Below are positions 7,515-15,980 of a stretch of 64,000 bases of DNA, one piece after another. The position numbers were made by a program, and so were the translations under genes. The stretch lies in assembly GCF_001931485.1 (NCBI RefSeq), contig NZ_MSDV01000059.1:1-64000 (forward strand), given 5' to 3'. The number at the start of each line of letters is the position of its first letter. Position 1 is the first letter of the stretch. Origin of the DNA: Burkholderia sp. SRS-W-2-2016 (GTDB lineage: Bacteria > Pseudomonadota > Gammaproteobacteria > Burkholderiales > Burkholderiaceae). The notes under the pieces were generated by a model. It made no database searches. It was not told the origin of the DNA and worked only from the letters and a program-made list of their open reading frames with translations.

Positions 7515-9050
7515 TCAGTGCTTGCGCAGCGGATGATCCTTCAGCAGCCAGGCGAGCACGAACGCCAGCACCACCACGCAGGCCGCCGACAGATACACCG
7601 TATGCAGCGCGCCGGCGAACGCATGCAGATAGTCGTTGCGCAATGCTTCGGGTAACTGATGAATTGCCGTCGGCCCGAGCGCATGCGGCAGTTCGGTATC
7701 GGGCGGGATCAGCTTTTCGAGGCGCGCGCTCAGGCCGTTCGAGAACACCGCGCCGAAGCCGGCCACGCCGATCGAACCGCCGATCGAGCGGAACAGCGTC
7801 ACGCCCGAGGTGGCCACGCCCATGTGTTTGAACTCGACGGTGTTCTGCACCGCGAGCACCAGCACCTGCATCACCATGCCCAGACCGCAGCCGAGCAGAC
7901 CCATGTACAGATACATCACACGAACCGGCGTGTCGATCTGCAGGCGCGAGAGCAGCAGCATCGCCACCGACACGAGGAAGGTGCCGATGATCGGAAAAAT
8001 CCGGTACTTGCCGATCTTGCTGATGATGCGGCCGGTCACCATCGACATGATGAACAGGCCGCCCATCATCGGCAGCATCTGCATGCCGGCTTGCGACGGC
8101 GTCGAGTCTTTGACGACCTGCAGATAGAGCGGAATGAACGTCACCGAACCGAACAGCGATACGCCGATGATGAAGCTGGCCAGACTGCTGATCAGGAACG
8201 TGCGCTGTTTGAACAGTTCGAGCGGCATGATCGGTTCGGCCGCGGTGCGTTCCTCGTGGATGAAACCCCAGATCGACACGAGGCCGATGCCGAGCGTGAA
8301 CCACAGTTGCGGCGAGGTCCACGGCAGGATCGTGCCGCCCTGGCTCGTAAACAGGATGATGCAGGTCAGCGCTCCGGCGAGAAACGCGGCGCCCATGTAG
8401 TCGATCGTGTGCTTCACCTGCTGCACGCGCGGCTTGAACACCGCGCCGATCACCAGCAGCGACACGACGCCGAGCGGCAGGTTGATATAGAAAATCCAGC
8501 GCCACGTGAGGTGCTCGACGAGAAAGCCGCCGAGCAGCGGGCCGATCACCGTGGCCAGACCGAACACGCCGCCGAACACACCCTGAAAGCGGCCGCGCTC
8601 GGCGGGCGGAATCACGTCGGCGATCGCGGCCATCGTGACGACCAGCAGGCCGCCGCCGCCGAGACCTTGCAGCGCGCGCAGCACGATCAGCTGGGTCATG
8701 TTCTGCGCGATCCCGCACAGTGCCGAGCCGACGAGGAACACGACGATCGCGGTCTGCAGCACGATCTTGCGGCCGAACAGGTCGCCGAACTTGCCGTACA
8801 ACGGCACGACGATCGTCGAGCTGAGCAGGTAGGCGGTCACGACCCACGACAGATTGTTGAGCCCGCCGAGTTCGCCGACGATGGTCGGCAGCGCGGTCGA
8901 CACGATCGTCTGATCGAGCGCGGCGAGCAGCATGACGAGCAGCAGGGCCGGGAACAGCAGGCGCACCGGCGGATGCTCGGCGGCGACCGGGGCCGCCTGC
9001 CGATCCGGCTGGGCGGGGTCGACGGACGGGTTCGTGACGGGTTGTTTCAT
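7515..9050 (-). CDS. MFS drug efflux transporter, DHA2 family (EmrB/QacA type)
   Basis: A 511-residue protein with about 14 membrane segments. It shows the family motif in helix 1, LDQTIVSTALPTIVGELGG, and motif A as YGKFGDLFGRK between helices 2 and 3. QGLGGGGLLVVTMAAIADV and GPLLGGFLVEHLTWRWIFYIN (motif C region) are also present. These are proton-driven exporters of hydrophobic or amphiphilic toxic compounds in the inner membrane. No membrane-fusion or outer-membrane partner is adjacent. It is divergent from a TetR regulator 75 bp away, the classic layout for an inducible efflux gene. Substrate unknown. Confidence 0.93.
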   Translation of the reverse strand: MKQPVTNPSVDPAQPDRQAAPVAAEHPPVRLLFPALLLVMLLAALDQTIVSTALPTIVGELGGLNNLSWVVTAYLLSSTIVVPLYGKFGDLFGRKIVLQTAIVVFLVGSALCGIAQNMTQLIVLRALQGLGGGGLLVVTMAAIADVIPPAERGRFQGVFGGVFGLATVIGPLLGGFLVEHLTWRWIFYINLPLGVVSLLVIGAVFKPRVQQVKHTIDYMGAAFLAGALTCIILFTSQGGTILPWTSPQLWFTLGIGLVSIWGFIHEERTAAEPIMPLELFKQRTFLISSLASFIIGVSLFGSVTFIPLYLQVVKDSTPSQAGMQMLPMMGGLFIMSMVTGRIISKIGKYRIFPIIGTFLVSVAMLLLSRLQIDTPVRVMYLYMGLLGCGLGMVMQVLVLAVQNTVEFKHMGVATSGVTLFRSIGGSIGVAGFGAVFSNGLSARLEKLIPPDTELPHALGPTAIHQLPEALRNDYLHAFAGALHTVYLSAACVVVLAFVLAWLLKDHPLRKH

Positions 9051-9068
9051 GGCGACGACGCGTTGAAA

Positions 9069-9088
9069 TTAATTAACGTGGCGATTAA
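9069..9088. promoter_or_regulatory. Operator-like inverted repeat between efflux gene and tetR
   Basis: TTAAT (9069-9073) and ATTAA (9084-9088) with a 10-bp spacer sit in the only AT-rich part of the 75-bp divergent gap. This suits a TetR dimer covering both promoters. The arms are short, so this is a suggestion. Confidence 0.45.
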
Positions 9089-9125
9089 TATATGCGACAT
9101 CGTCTCCAACGTCAAATTGAATGCA

Positions 9126-9815
9126 ATGGCAAGGATTCCAGTAGACGGCCCCGCAGCGGCCACGCCCGCAACCACCCGCCGCCCGGGCCGGCCGAGCGGC
9201 TCCGCGCGCGGCCCCGAACAGCGCGCGCGCCTGCTCGACGCCGCGCTCACGCTGTTCGCGCGACAGGGCATCTTCGAAACCTCGCTGGGCGAGATCGCCC
9301 GCGAGGCCGGTTTCACGCCGGCGATGATGCATTACTACTTCAAGAACCGCGATCAGCTACTCGACGTGCTGATCGACGAGCGTTTCATGCCGTTGCGCGA
9401 GAGCCTGGGCGTGCCGTTTCACGAGCATCCGGACGATCCGGTCGCGGCGATCACGCAACTCACGGAGCGTCTCGTCCAGGTCGCGAGCGACAACCCGTGG
9501 TTCGCGTCGTTGTGGGTGCGCGAAGTGATCAGCGACGGCGGATTGCTGCGCCAGCGCATGCACGAGCGCTACGGCTACGCGAACCAGAAGGCGTCGCTGC
9601 TGGCGATCGCGCGCTGGCAGAAGGAGGGGCGCCTGAATGCATCGCTGGAGCCCGCGCTGGTGTTCGTCACGCTGCTCGGCATGACGATTCTGCCGCTCGC
9701 GAGCTCGAAGCTGTGGCGCAACGATCCGGTCCGGCGCAACCTCGGCGCCGCCGACATCGCGCGGCATGCGATTGCGCTGCTGGTGCAGGGGATCGGGCCG
9801 GACAAGGGCGACTGA
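9126..9815 (+). CDS. TetR/AcrR family transcriptional regulator
   Basis: A 229-residue protein with a TetR HTH domain at about 30-80: RARLLDAALTLFARQGIFET, LGEIAREAGFTPAMMHYYFK, NRDQLLDVLID. The C-terminal ligand-binding half is helical with a WVREVISDGGLLRQRM segment. The long open frame extends far upstream but is antisense to the efflux gene; the ATG at 9126 gives a normal length. It is divergent from the DHA2 efflux gene and most likely represses it until a ligand binds. Confidence 0.9.
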   Translation: MARIPVDGPAAATPATTRRPGRPSGSARGPEQRARLLDAALTLFARQGIFETSLGEIAREAGFTPAMMHYYFKNRDQLLDVLIDERFMPLRESLGVPFHEHPDDPVAAITQLTERLVQVASDNPWFASLWVREVISDGGLLRQRMHERYGYANQKASLLAIARWQKEGRLNASLEPALVFVTLLGMTILPLASSKLWRNDPVRRNLGAADIARHAIALLVQGIGPDKGD

Positions 9816-10266
9816 AGCCACGCGCCGCAGCGGCAGCTGCAGCGGGAAGACTGTTTATCGGCCACACGTCCGTCACTTTGCGCCAAACCGATGCACCCGC
9901 CGCGACTCGTGCCGCGAAGGCACGCCACGTGCTACCTGTCGGGGTGAAGGCGAAGCCACGCAACTAGAGGCACCGCGTCGCGTCGCGCGAACTATACGAA
10001 GGACAGAAACGCTAGCCGGCGGGGAACGCGGTGCGAACGGGGTTCGCACGGACCGCGCCGGCGAGTCGGGTGCCGGCAATCGGCGAGCCGCGGAAAACTG
10101 CGGAAAGCAGACAGCACTATCGCGGCGGCTGCCGAAAGCCGTTTTTTCATCGGCGTGCAATTTTGGCGCGTTACCGTGCGCACGCGTTGTACTCGGGAAG
10201 GCTGTGAGCGATGCTTTAAAATCGCGGACCTGTCTGCAACTCGGCGTGCGAAATCGAGTCGGAATC
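9816..10266. other. Intergenic, hairpins but no supported gene
   Basis: 451 bp between tetR and the response regulator gene. It contains a perfect hairpin GTGCGAAC-GGG-GTTCGCAC (10031-10049) and a short stem CGGCT-N6-AGCCG followed by six T residues (10126-10147). The latter could end a transcript reading from tetR. No coding frame is supported. Confidence 0.5.
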
Positions 10267-10785
10267 ATGGACAGCAACACCCTGGCCGCGCATCTCGGCG
10301 GCGAGCAGCAAATTGACAGTTTGGCCGGTTCGGATGTCCTGACCGGTTTCCCAGCGCAACAACAGAAACAGAAAATGAACGCAGCAATGAGGCTCGATCA
10401 AGCCACGATCGTGCTGGTGGAAGACGACCCGGACAGCCGTGAGTCGCTAACCCTGTTACTCGAGGCGGAAGGCGCGAACGTGTGCGCGGTGGCGGATGCC
10501 GAAGAGGGCGTCGAAGCCGCGATGCGGCTGTTGCCCGACGCGGTCGTCTGCGACCTCGATTTACCGGCGATGGACGGCTTCTACCTGATCCAGAAACTGC
10601 GCGATCACGAGATTCGCGGCGATCACTCGCCGGCGGTGGCGGTGGCGCTCACCGGCCATACCGACGACGCGTATCGTCTGCGCAGCATCGGCGAAGGCTT
10701 CCAGCATTTCATGACCAAACCCGCGTTGCCCGAAGCTCTCGTCACGTTGCTGCACGACGCGATCGACGCGCGCGGGGCGGGTTGA
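10267..10785 (+). CDS. Single-domain response regulator
   Basis: A 173-residue product if translation begins at 10267, or 137 residues from the in-frame ATG at 10375. From IVLVEDDPDSRESLTLLLEAEG onward it is a receiver domain, with the acidic pair EDD, phosphoacceptor Asp in CDLDLPAMDG, Thr in ALTGHTDD and Lys in MTKPALP. There is no output domain, so it acts by protein contact or as a phosphate sink, like CheY or SpdR-type regulators. No kinase gene is adjacent. Neither start has a strong ribosome binding site; the N-terminal 36 residues look unstructured. Confidence 0.8.
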   Translation: MDSNTLAAHLGGEQQIDSLAGSDVLTGFPAQQQKQKMNAAMRLDQATIVLVEDDPDSRESLTLLLEAEGANVCAVADAEEGVEAAMRLLPDAVVCDLDLPAMDGFYLIQKLRDHEIRGDHSPAVAVALTGHTDDAYRLRSIGEGFQHFMTKPALPEALVTLLHDAIDARGAG

Positions 10786-10934
10786 GTTTCGCGTTGCAGG
10801 TCTTCGCGTAGCGGGTCGTGTCGGGTGTCGAGTAGCGGCCGGTGCAGGCCGGTGCGCGGCGGGGTAGCCGCGGGTTAGCTGCGGGTTAGCTATTTCGCCG
10901 CGGTCGTGGCCGCCGGCGCGGCGGCAGCCGCCGC

Positions 10935-11495
10935 TTAGGCCGCCTGACAGGCCGAACACAATCCCTTCAGTTCGATTTCATCGCTCGCGAGCCGGTAGCC
11001 CGCGTCCTCGATCTGTGCGACCAGCGCCTGGCGCAGCTTCGGCTGGTGCAGCTCGGTGACGCTGCCGCACTGCTGACACACGACGAGAATGCCGTGCTGA
11101 CATTGCGTCAGGTCGTGGCAGACGGTGAACGCGTTGATCGACTCGATCCGATGCACGAGTCCGGCCGAGAGCAGAAAGTCGAGCGCGCGGTAGACAGTTG
11201 GCGGCGCCGAACCGGGATGGATCTGGCGCATTTCGTCGAGCAGCGAGTACGCCTTGGTCGCGCGGCCGGAGTTCAGCAGCAGTTCGAGCACCTTGCGGCG
11301 GATCGGCGTGAGCTTTTCGCCGCGTTCGCGGCAGTATTCCTCGGCAAGTGCGAGCGCGGCTTCCTGCGACGGGCCGTGCGCGTCATGGCCGTCGTGATGC
11401 GCATGCGGGTCGTGCGCAGCGACGGAGTGAGCGGAATGGGCGAGGTCGGCGGGGGAGGCCTGAGGGCCGGTCGCGGCGGGCTTGGGGTTCTTCAT
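10935..11495 (-). CDS. zur: Fur family regulator, Zur-like
   Basis: A 186-residue protein. The first 45 residues are His/Asp-rich (HDPHAHHDGHDAH), as in metal-sensing N-termini. The Fur winged helix follows (LTPIRRKVLELLLNSGRATKAYSLLDEM; PPTVYRALDFLLSAGLVHRIES). The dimer domain holds the structural zinc pairs CxxC (VVCQQCG) and CxxC (GLCSACQ). The combination of LTPIRR, YSLLDEM and two CxxC pairs is typical of Zur, the zinc uptake regulator, rather than Fur or PerR. The start at 11495 was chosen over a longer frame because it fits the family. No znuABC genes are next to it, so the Zur assignment rests on sequence alone. Confidence 0.78.
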   Translation of the reverse strand: MKNPKPAATGPQASPADLAHSAHSVAAHDPHAHHDGHDAHGPSQEAALALAEEYCRERGEKLTPIRRKVLELLLNSGRATKAYSLLDEMRQIHPGSAPPTVYRALDFLLSAGLVHRIESINAFTVCHDLTQCQHGILVVCQQCGSVTELHQPKLRQALVAQIEDAGYRLASDEIELKGLCSACQAA

Positions 11496-11615
11496 GCGTC
11501 GATTATAGAGGCCCGCGGGTCGCGCCGCCGCGGCGGACTTGCCACACGCGACGGGCACCGGCAAGCGCAACTGCCGGCTCGGCGCCCGCGCGGGCTTGCA
11601 GCTTCGTTCATCAGA

Positions 11616-12242
11616 TCAGGTCAGCGGAAAATCCACGTACTTCTTGAATCCCGAGCGCGTTGCAAGACGCGAATACCAGCGCTCGAGATTCGGCAGCGAC
11701 GGCCGTTCGATGCCATCGATCCCGAACCAGCGCTTCGCATACGCGCCGATCACGATGTCGGCCAGCGTGAACTTCTCGCCTTCGAGAAAGAAGCGCCCCT
11801 GCAGATGGGTGTCGAGTAGACGCCACAGCGCGGTGACCGCTTTGACGTCGGCGGCGAGTCTGGTCGCATCGCGCTCGGCGGCCGGCGTCCGCACCAAGGT
11901 CCAGAACACTGGGCGCTCCGTCGGCTGCAACGTCGACAGCGACCAGTCGAGCCAGCGGTCGATGCCCGCGCGCAGTTTCGGCTCGGCCGGATACAGCAGG
12001 CTCGATTCGCCGTATTGCATCGCCAGATAGCGCAGGATCGAGTTGGATTCCCACAGCACGAAGTCGTCGTCGACCAGCGTCGGAATCTTGCCGGTCGGGT
12101 TCATCGCGAGATAGTCGGGTTCGTTGTTGCGGCCGAATTGCAGGCCGGCGTCGATGCGGTCGAACGGCAGTACGAGTTCGTCGCAGCACCACAAAACTTT
12201 CTGGACGTTGACCGAGTTGGTGCGTCCCCAGATCGTAATCAT
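11616..12242 (-). CDS. Glutathione S-transferase family protein
   Basis: A 208-residue protein. The N-terminal thioredoxin-like domain begins TIWGRTNSVNVQKVLWCCDEL and has the cis-Pro loop NPTGKIPTLVDDDFVLWESNSILRYLA, which contacts glutathione through Glu-Ser. An all-helical C-terminal domain follows (about 90-205). Start at 12242 is supported by AAAGGA about 9 nt upstream. Bacterial GSTs of this type conjugate or reduce electrophiles; the specific substrate cannot be told. Confidence 0.9.
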   Translation of the reverse strand: MITIWGRTNSVNVQKVLWCCDELVLPFDRIDAGLQFGRNNEPDYLAMNPTGKIPTLVDDDFVLWESNSILRYLAMQYGESSLLYPAEPKLRAGIDRWLDWSLSTLQPTERPVFWTLVRTPAAERDATRLAADVKAVTALWRLLDTHLQGRFFLEGEKFTLADIVIGAYAKRWFGIDGIERPSLPNLERWYSRLATRSGFKKYVDFPLT

Positions 12243-12438
12243 CCGGTCAATCCTTTCTCTTACGGTTGGCAAGCCGCGCAGCGCGCGCGGCGTTCAGCCG
12301 GTAACGATACACGATGCGCGTGCCGTTGCACGCATGCGAGTGCGGAGCGGCTCTTTCGAGCGATCTCCCGATGCGTACAATGTCCGCACCCTGAATCGCG
12401 CAGCCGGCTCAGGCATCCCAAACACATTGAGGCACCGC

Positions 12439-14106
12439 ATGGCCCGCATTGTTCCCGACGACTGGAAGAGCCTCGAAGCGACCGGCGCGGCCGCGCGCGA
12501 ACGCGAAACCCTCGCGCTGCTCGAAAAGGCGCTGCCCGCCGACTACACGGTCTACCACGGCGTGCACTGGACCCGGCTGAACCAGAACTTCTCGGTGTTC
12601 GGCGAGGCCGATTTCGTGATCGTGAGTCCGGCGGGGCGGGTGATGATCGTCGAGCAGAAAACCGGCTTTCTGCGCGAGACGCCGAAGGGGCTCGTGAAGG
12701 TCTATCTGCAGACCGAGCGCAACGTGGCGATCGCGCTCGCGCATACGATCGAAGGGTTGCACCGGCGCTTTACCGCGGCGTTCGGCGCGGGCACGTATTT
12801 CATCGAGGAACTGCTGTACTGTCCCGATCACATCGTCAAGGACGCGGCGATCGCCGGCGTGAATCCGGCGCGCATCGTCGATGCGACGCGGCGCGAGCGG
12901 CTCGCCGCGGTGATCCGCGAAGCGTTGCCGGCCGACGAGCCGCGGCTCGCGTGCGCATCGAAAATCCACCACTTTCTCGCCGACGAACTGGCGCTCACGC
13001 CCGATACCAGCGCGCTGGTCGGCCAGGCCGGCACGCTGGTCACGCGCCTCGCCGGCGGTCTGGCCACGTGGGCTCGCAGGCTCGAATTCGAACCGTTCCG
13101 TTTGCGCGTGATCGGCACCGCCGGCTCCGGCAAGACCCAGCTCGCGGTGCAGGTGATGAAGGATGCGGTCGCGCGCGGCGCGCGGCCGTTGTACGTGTGC
13201 TTCAACCGGCCGCTCGCCGATCACATCGCGCGGGTCGCGCCGCCCGAGGCGAAGGTCGCGAACTATCACCAGCTGTGCGACTGGGTGCTGCGCGACGCGG
13301 GCCGCGCGCCCGATTTCCAGGCCGCGCAGGTATTCGAGCAACTGGAGAGCGGCTTCGCCGCGACGCCGATCGGGCCGCACTGGCAGTTCGACGTGCTGAT
13401 CGTCGACGAAGGGCAGGACTTCCAGCAGCCGTGGGTCGCCGCGCTCGAGCGGCTGTTGAGCCCCGGCGGCGCGTGGTGGTGGCTCGAGGATCCGCTGCAG
13501 AATCTGTATATGCGCGAGCCGGTCGCGCTGGCGGGCTGGACCACGCTGAAGGAAACCACCAATTACCGCAGTCCGCGCGACATCCTCGACTATCTGCGCG
13601 AGGTGCTCGGGCCGTCGTTGCCGCTGGCCGCGGCGCTGACATCGGGTAGTCCGTTCGACGGCTCCGAGGTCTCGCTATCGGCGTACGACGACGCGCAGGC
13701 GCCGGAAAGCGCGGTGGACGCGACCAAGCGCGCGATCACCCAGGCGCTGTCGCTCGGTTTTCGCAAACAGGACATCGCGGTGCTGTCGTTTCGCGGCAGG
13801 GAGGGTTCGGCACTGACCGCGCTCGATCATCTCGGGCCGCATCGGCTGCGCAGTTTCACCGGCAAATACGATCTGTTCGGCAATCCCGAGTATCGCGAGG
13901 GCGACGTGCTGTTCGAGTCGATCTATCGCTTCAAGGGGCAGGCGGTGCCGTGCGTGATCTTCACCGAGATCGACTTCGACGCGTTCGACGAGCGCATCGC
14001 CCGCAAGCTGTTCGTCGGCGCGACGCGCGCGACGATGAAGCTGATCGTGGTCGCGTCGCAGCGTGCCGCGCGGCATTTGCAGCGAAGCGGGGGCGGCGAC
14101 GCTTAG
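12439..14106 (+). CDS. NERD-like nuclease domain fused to UvrD/Rep-type helicase core
   Basis: A 555-residue protein. Residues about 1-200 resemble a nuclease-related domain, with FGEADFVIVSPAGRVMIVEQKTG giving a D-ExK-like catalytic pattern. The P-loop GTAGSGKTQLA starts near residue 226, Walker B is VLIVDEGQDF near 320, a helicase motif III-like TTNYRSPRDIL follows, and the final motif is KLFVGATRATMKLIVVAS near 524. This resembles single-chain superfamily 1 helicases with a nuclease domain. The role is probably DNA repair or defence against foreign DNA; no partner gene is adjacent. Start at 12439 has GAGG upstream; the longer open frame is not needed. Confidence 0.82.
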   Translation: MARIVPDDWKSLEATGAAARERETLALLEKALPADYTVYHGVHWTRLNQNFSVFGEADFVIVSPAGRVMIVEQKTGFLRETPKGLVKVYLQTERNVAIALAHTIEGLHRRFTAAFGAGTYFIEELLYCPDHIVKDAAIAGVNPARIVDATRRERLAAVIREALPADEPRLACASKIHHFLADELALTPDTSALVGQAGTLVTRLAGGLATWARRLEFEPFRLRVIGTAGSGKTQLAVQVMKDAVARGARPLYVCFNRPLADHIARVAPPEAKVANYHQLCDWVLRDAGRAPDFQAAQVFEQLESGFAATPIGPHWQFDVLIVDEGQDFQQPWVAALERLLSPGGAWWWLEDPLQNLYMREPVALAGWTTLKETTNYRSPRDILDYLREVLGPSLPLAAALTSGSPFDGSEVSLSAYDDAQAPESAVDATKRAITQALSLGFRKQDIAVLSFRGREGSALTALDHLGPHRLRSFTGKYDLFGNPEYREGDVLFESIYRFKGQAVPCVIFTEIDFDAFDERIARKLFVGATRATMKLIVVASQRAARHLQRSGGGDA

Positions 14107-14146
14107 GGTCAATGCTTAGGGCCGCCGCTTAGGGCCGGCGCTTAGG
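14101..14146. repeat. Tandem repeat, about four 13-bp units
   Basis: GCTTAGG(G) recurs at 14101, 14114, 14127 and 14140 with a regular 13-bp period. The first copy contains the stop codon of the helicase gene. It probably arose by slippage; no function is evident. Confidence 0.75.
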
Positions 14147-14214
14147 TTCTGCGCCGGCCGCGGTCGACACCGGCCGGCGCGCGCCGGACTCAACTCAACC
14201 CAGCCCAACCCAAC

Positions 14215-15162
14215 TCAGCTCCAGGCCCGCCCGCTCACCAGCATCCCGGTGCGCGTCAGCGCATCCCACCAGATCACCCGCAACAGCGGCGCCTGCTGCG
14301 CGATCAGCAGCGCCTGCACCGGCTCGCTCTCCACAAAGTGCGTCACCCCCGCGCGCAACGCCGCGCTGGCCTTGTGCGCGGCCGCGCCGGCCGGACTGTC
14401 GTCGTGCGTGCCGGGCGCGCGCATCACCAGTTGCAGATGACCGAAGCCGTGGCGCGCGAGCCATGCCTCGGTACGCGCGCGATCCATCTCCGGACGGCCG
14501 GTGATGATCGTGCGCACGCGCTGCAGATCGATGCCGGGCAGCACCTCGAACGGCAGCAGCGCATCGCGTTCGGCCAGCGCCGCCAGCAGGTCCTCGTCGT
14601 AGCGCGCGAGCGGCACGTCGGGCAGCAGGATGCCGTCGAGATCGATCGCGTAGGCCGCGTAGTCGTGATCGTCGGCCATCGCGGGCGCGGCGCCGGCTTC
14701 GACGCGCGCCCAGTCCTCGCGGTACTGCTCGGTGTACGCCTGGCGCTCCCACGGAAACAGCGCGAAGTAGCCGCGCGCGTCGATCGCGTAGTCGGGCTGC
14801 GCGCGGCTCAGGTCGTCGACCGCGCCGGTCAGCGTCTTGACCTCCAGCCCCTGCGCGCGCAGAAACGCGATGCAATCGACCAGCGTGAAACCGCGTCCGG
14901 CGATGTCCTCGCACAGCAGCACTTTCGAGCCGGCCGGCGGAACCGGCAGCGTCGAGTCCCACGCGACCGCGCGGGTGGCCCGGTCGTAGCGCAGGAACGC
15001 GACCGGCGTGCCGACCGCGTGCGAGACCATCAGCGCGAGCGGCGCGCCGCCGCGCAGAATGCCGAGCGCCAGCGTGAATTGCTCGGCGAGCAACGCGGGT
15101 TGCAGCGATTCGATCCAGTGATCGAGCTGTTCGTACGTCAGAGGCAGGACCGGCTTGTTCAT
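14215..15162 (-). CDS. Phosphoribosyltransferase-like protein with C-terminal HAD-like region
   Basis: A 315-residue protein. The N-terminal half resembles a type I phosphoribosyltransferase: ALGILRGGAPLALMVSHAVGTPVAFLRYD corresponds to the loop 1 region, and KVLLCEDIAGRGFTLVDCIAFL is the PRPP-binding acidic motif (here CEDIAGRG). The C-terminal half begins YAIDLDGILLPDVP, a HAD-type DxDG start, followed by TIITGRPEMDRARTEAWL, the HAD Thr/Ser motif. Fusion of the two suggests a nucleotide salvage or repair enzyme. The exact reaction is unknown. The start at 15162 has only a weak ribosome binding site. Confidence 0.75.
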   Translation of the reverse strand: MNKPVLPLTYEQLDHWIESLQPALLAEQFTLALGILRGGAPLALMVSHAVGTPVAFLRYDRATRAVAWDSTLPVPPAGSKVLLCEDIAGRGFTLVDCIAFLRAQGLEVKTLTGAVDDLSRAQPDYAIDARGYFALFPWERQAYTEQYREDWARVEAGAAPAMADDHDYAAYAIDLDGILLPDVPLARYDEDLLAALAERDALLPFEVLPGIDLQRVRTIITGRPEMDRARTEAWLARHGFGHLQLVMRAPGTHDDSPAGAAAHKASAALRAGVTHFVESEPVQALLIAQQAPLLRVIWWDALTRTGMLVSGRAWS

Positions 15163-15262
15163 GACTATCGAGGCGCGAGGTCGCGCGAGGGATGGCGAAT
15201 GGGCGCGGGAACGCGGGCGGCGCGAGGCTGACGTGCCGGCGCGACGCCGTGCTGCCGTGCTT

Positions 15263-15290
15263 TTGAGACAGCGGATTTTGGCGATATTAT
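15263..15290 (+). promoter_or_regulatory. Sigma-70-like promoter for the 15432 operon
   Basis: TTGAGA (15263-15268) and TATTAT (15285-15290) with a 16-bp spacer, in the divergent gap. Transcription would start near 15297, giving a leader of about 135 nt before the ATG at 15432. Confidence 0.55.
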
Positions 15291-15431
15291 GCATGCGGGT
15301 CAAAGGTCGCGTGTCGGGGTGGCATGCGTTTGACCTCGCGGCGCGGCGCGGCATACCGCGGCGGCATCGCGGCATCACCGCCGCCGGTGGACCGGTCCCG
15401 CGAATCAACCAAAAAACGGATAACAAAATAG

Positions 15432-15980
15432 ATGGCCAACGTGATTGCAACGCTGCGTGACAGAGCAGGCGGAACTGGCGCTCCCGGAAGGGCGCGCTGG
15501 CTGGTGGGTCTGATGCTCGCGCTGGCCGCGTGCTGCGCGTCTGCGCAGCAGAGCCCGGCGTTGTCGCTCGACGTGGAAGGCAGGATCGCCAACACCAACG
15601 ACGCCGCGCACCGCGTCTATCACTTCAACGAGGCGCAACTGCTCGCATTGCCGACCCACACGATCACGACCGCGACCACCTGGACCCCGCGCTCGACCTT
15701 CACCGGTCCGCTGCTCGCGGACATTCTGAAGACGGTCGGCGCGTCAGGCACCGAGATCGAATTTCGCACCTTCGACGACTACACGTACACGGTGCCGGTA
15801 TCGGATTGCGCGCACTACGGCGTGATCGTCGCGTATGCGATGAACGGCCAGCGCCTGAAACTCAGCGACTTCGGTCCGCTGTTCCTCATTTACCCGCGCG
15901 ACGCGTTTCCCGACGAACTGAAGGGTGCGCTAGGCGATTCGAAATTCGTATGGCAGATCAAGGCCCTCATCGTCAGATAG
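15432..15980 (+). CDS. Exported protein with oxidoreductase molybdopterin-binding-like fold
   Basis: A 182-residue protein with an N-terminal signal or anchor segment (WLVGLMLALAACCASAQQ). The mature part, with YHFNEAQLLALPTHTITTATTW and FTGPLLADILKTVGA, resembles the SUOX/YedY-type molybdopterin-binding domain. The cofactor Cys expected in that fold is not in its usual place, so it may be a cofactor-free relative used for sensing or binding. The next gene overlaps it by 31 bp and encodes a hybrid histidine kinase, so the two are almost certainly co-translated. This suggests a periplasmic partner or ligand receptor for the kinase. Confidence 0.75.
   Translation: MANVIATLRDRAGGTGAPGRARWLVGLMLALAACCASAQQSPALSLDVEGRIANTNDAAHRVYHFNEAQLLALPTHTITTATTWTPRSTFTGPLLADILKTVGASGTEIEFRTFDDYTYTVPVSDCAHYGVIVAYAMNGQRLKLSDFGPLFLIYPRDAFPDELKGALGDSKFVWQIKALIVR

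Noticed and set aside
7659..9125. Long in-frame extension upstream of tetR
   Set aside because: It is antisense to the DHA2 efflux gene and has the His/Arg-rich composition of a shadow frame; the regulator is complete from 9126.
10187..10222. TTGTAC and TAAAAT as a promoter for the response regulator
   Set aside because: The spacer is 24 bp, far outside the normal 16-18 bp.
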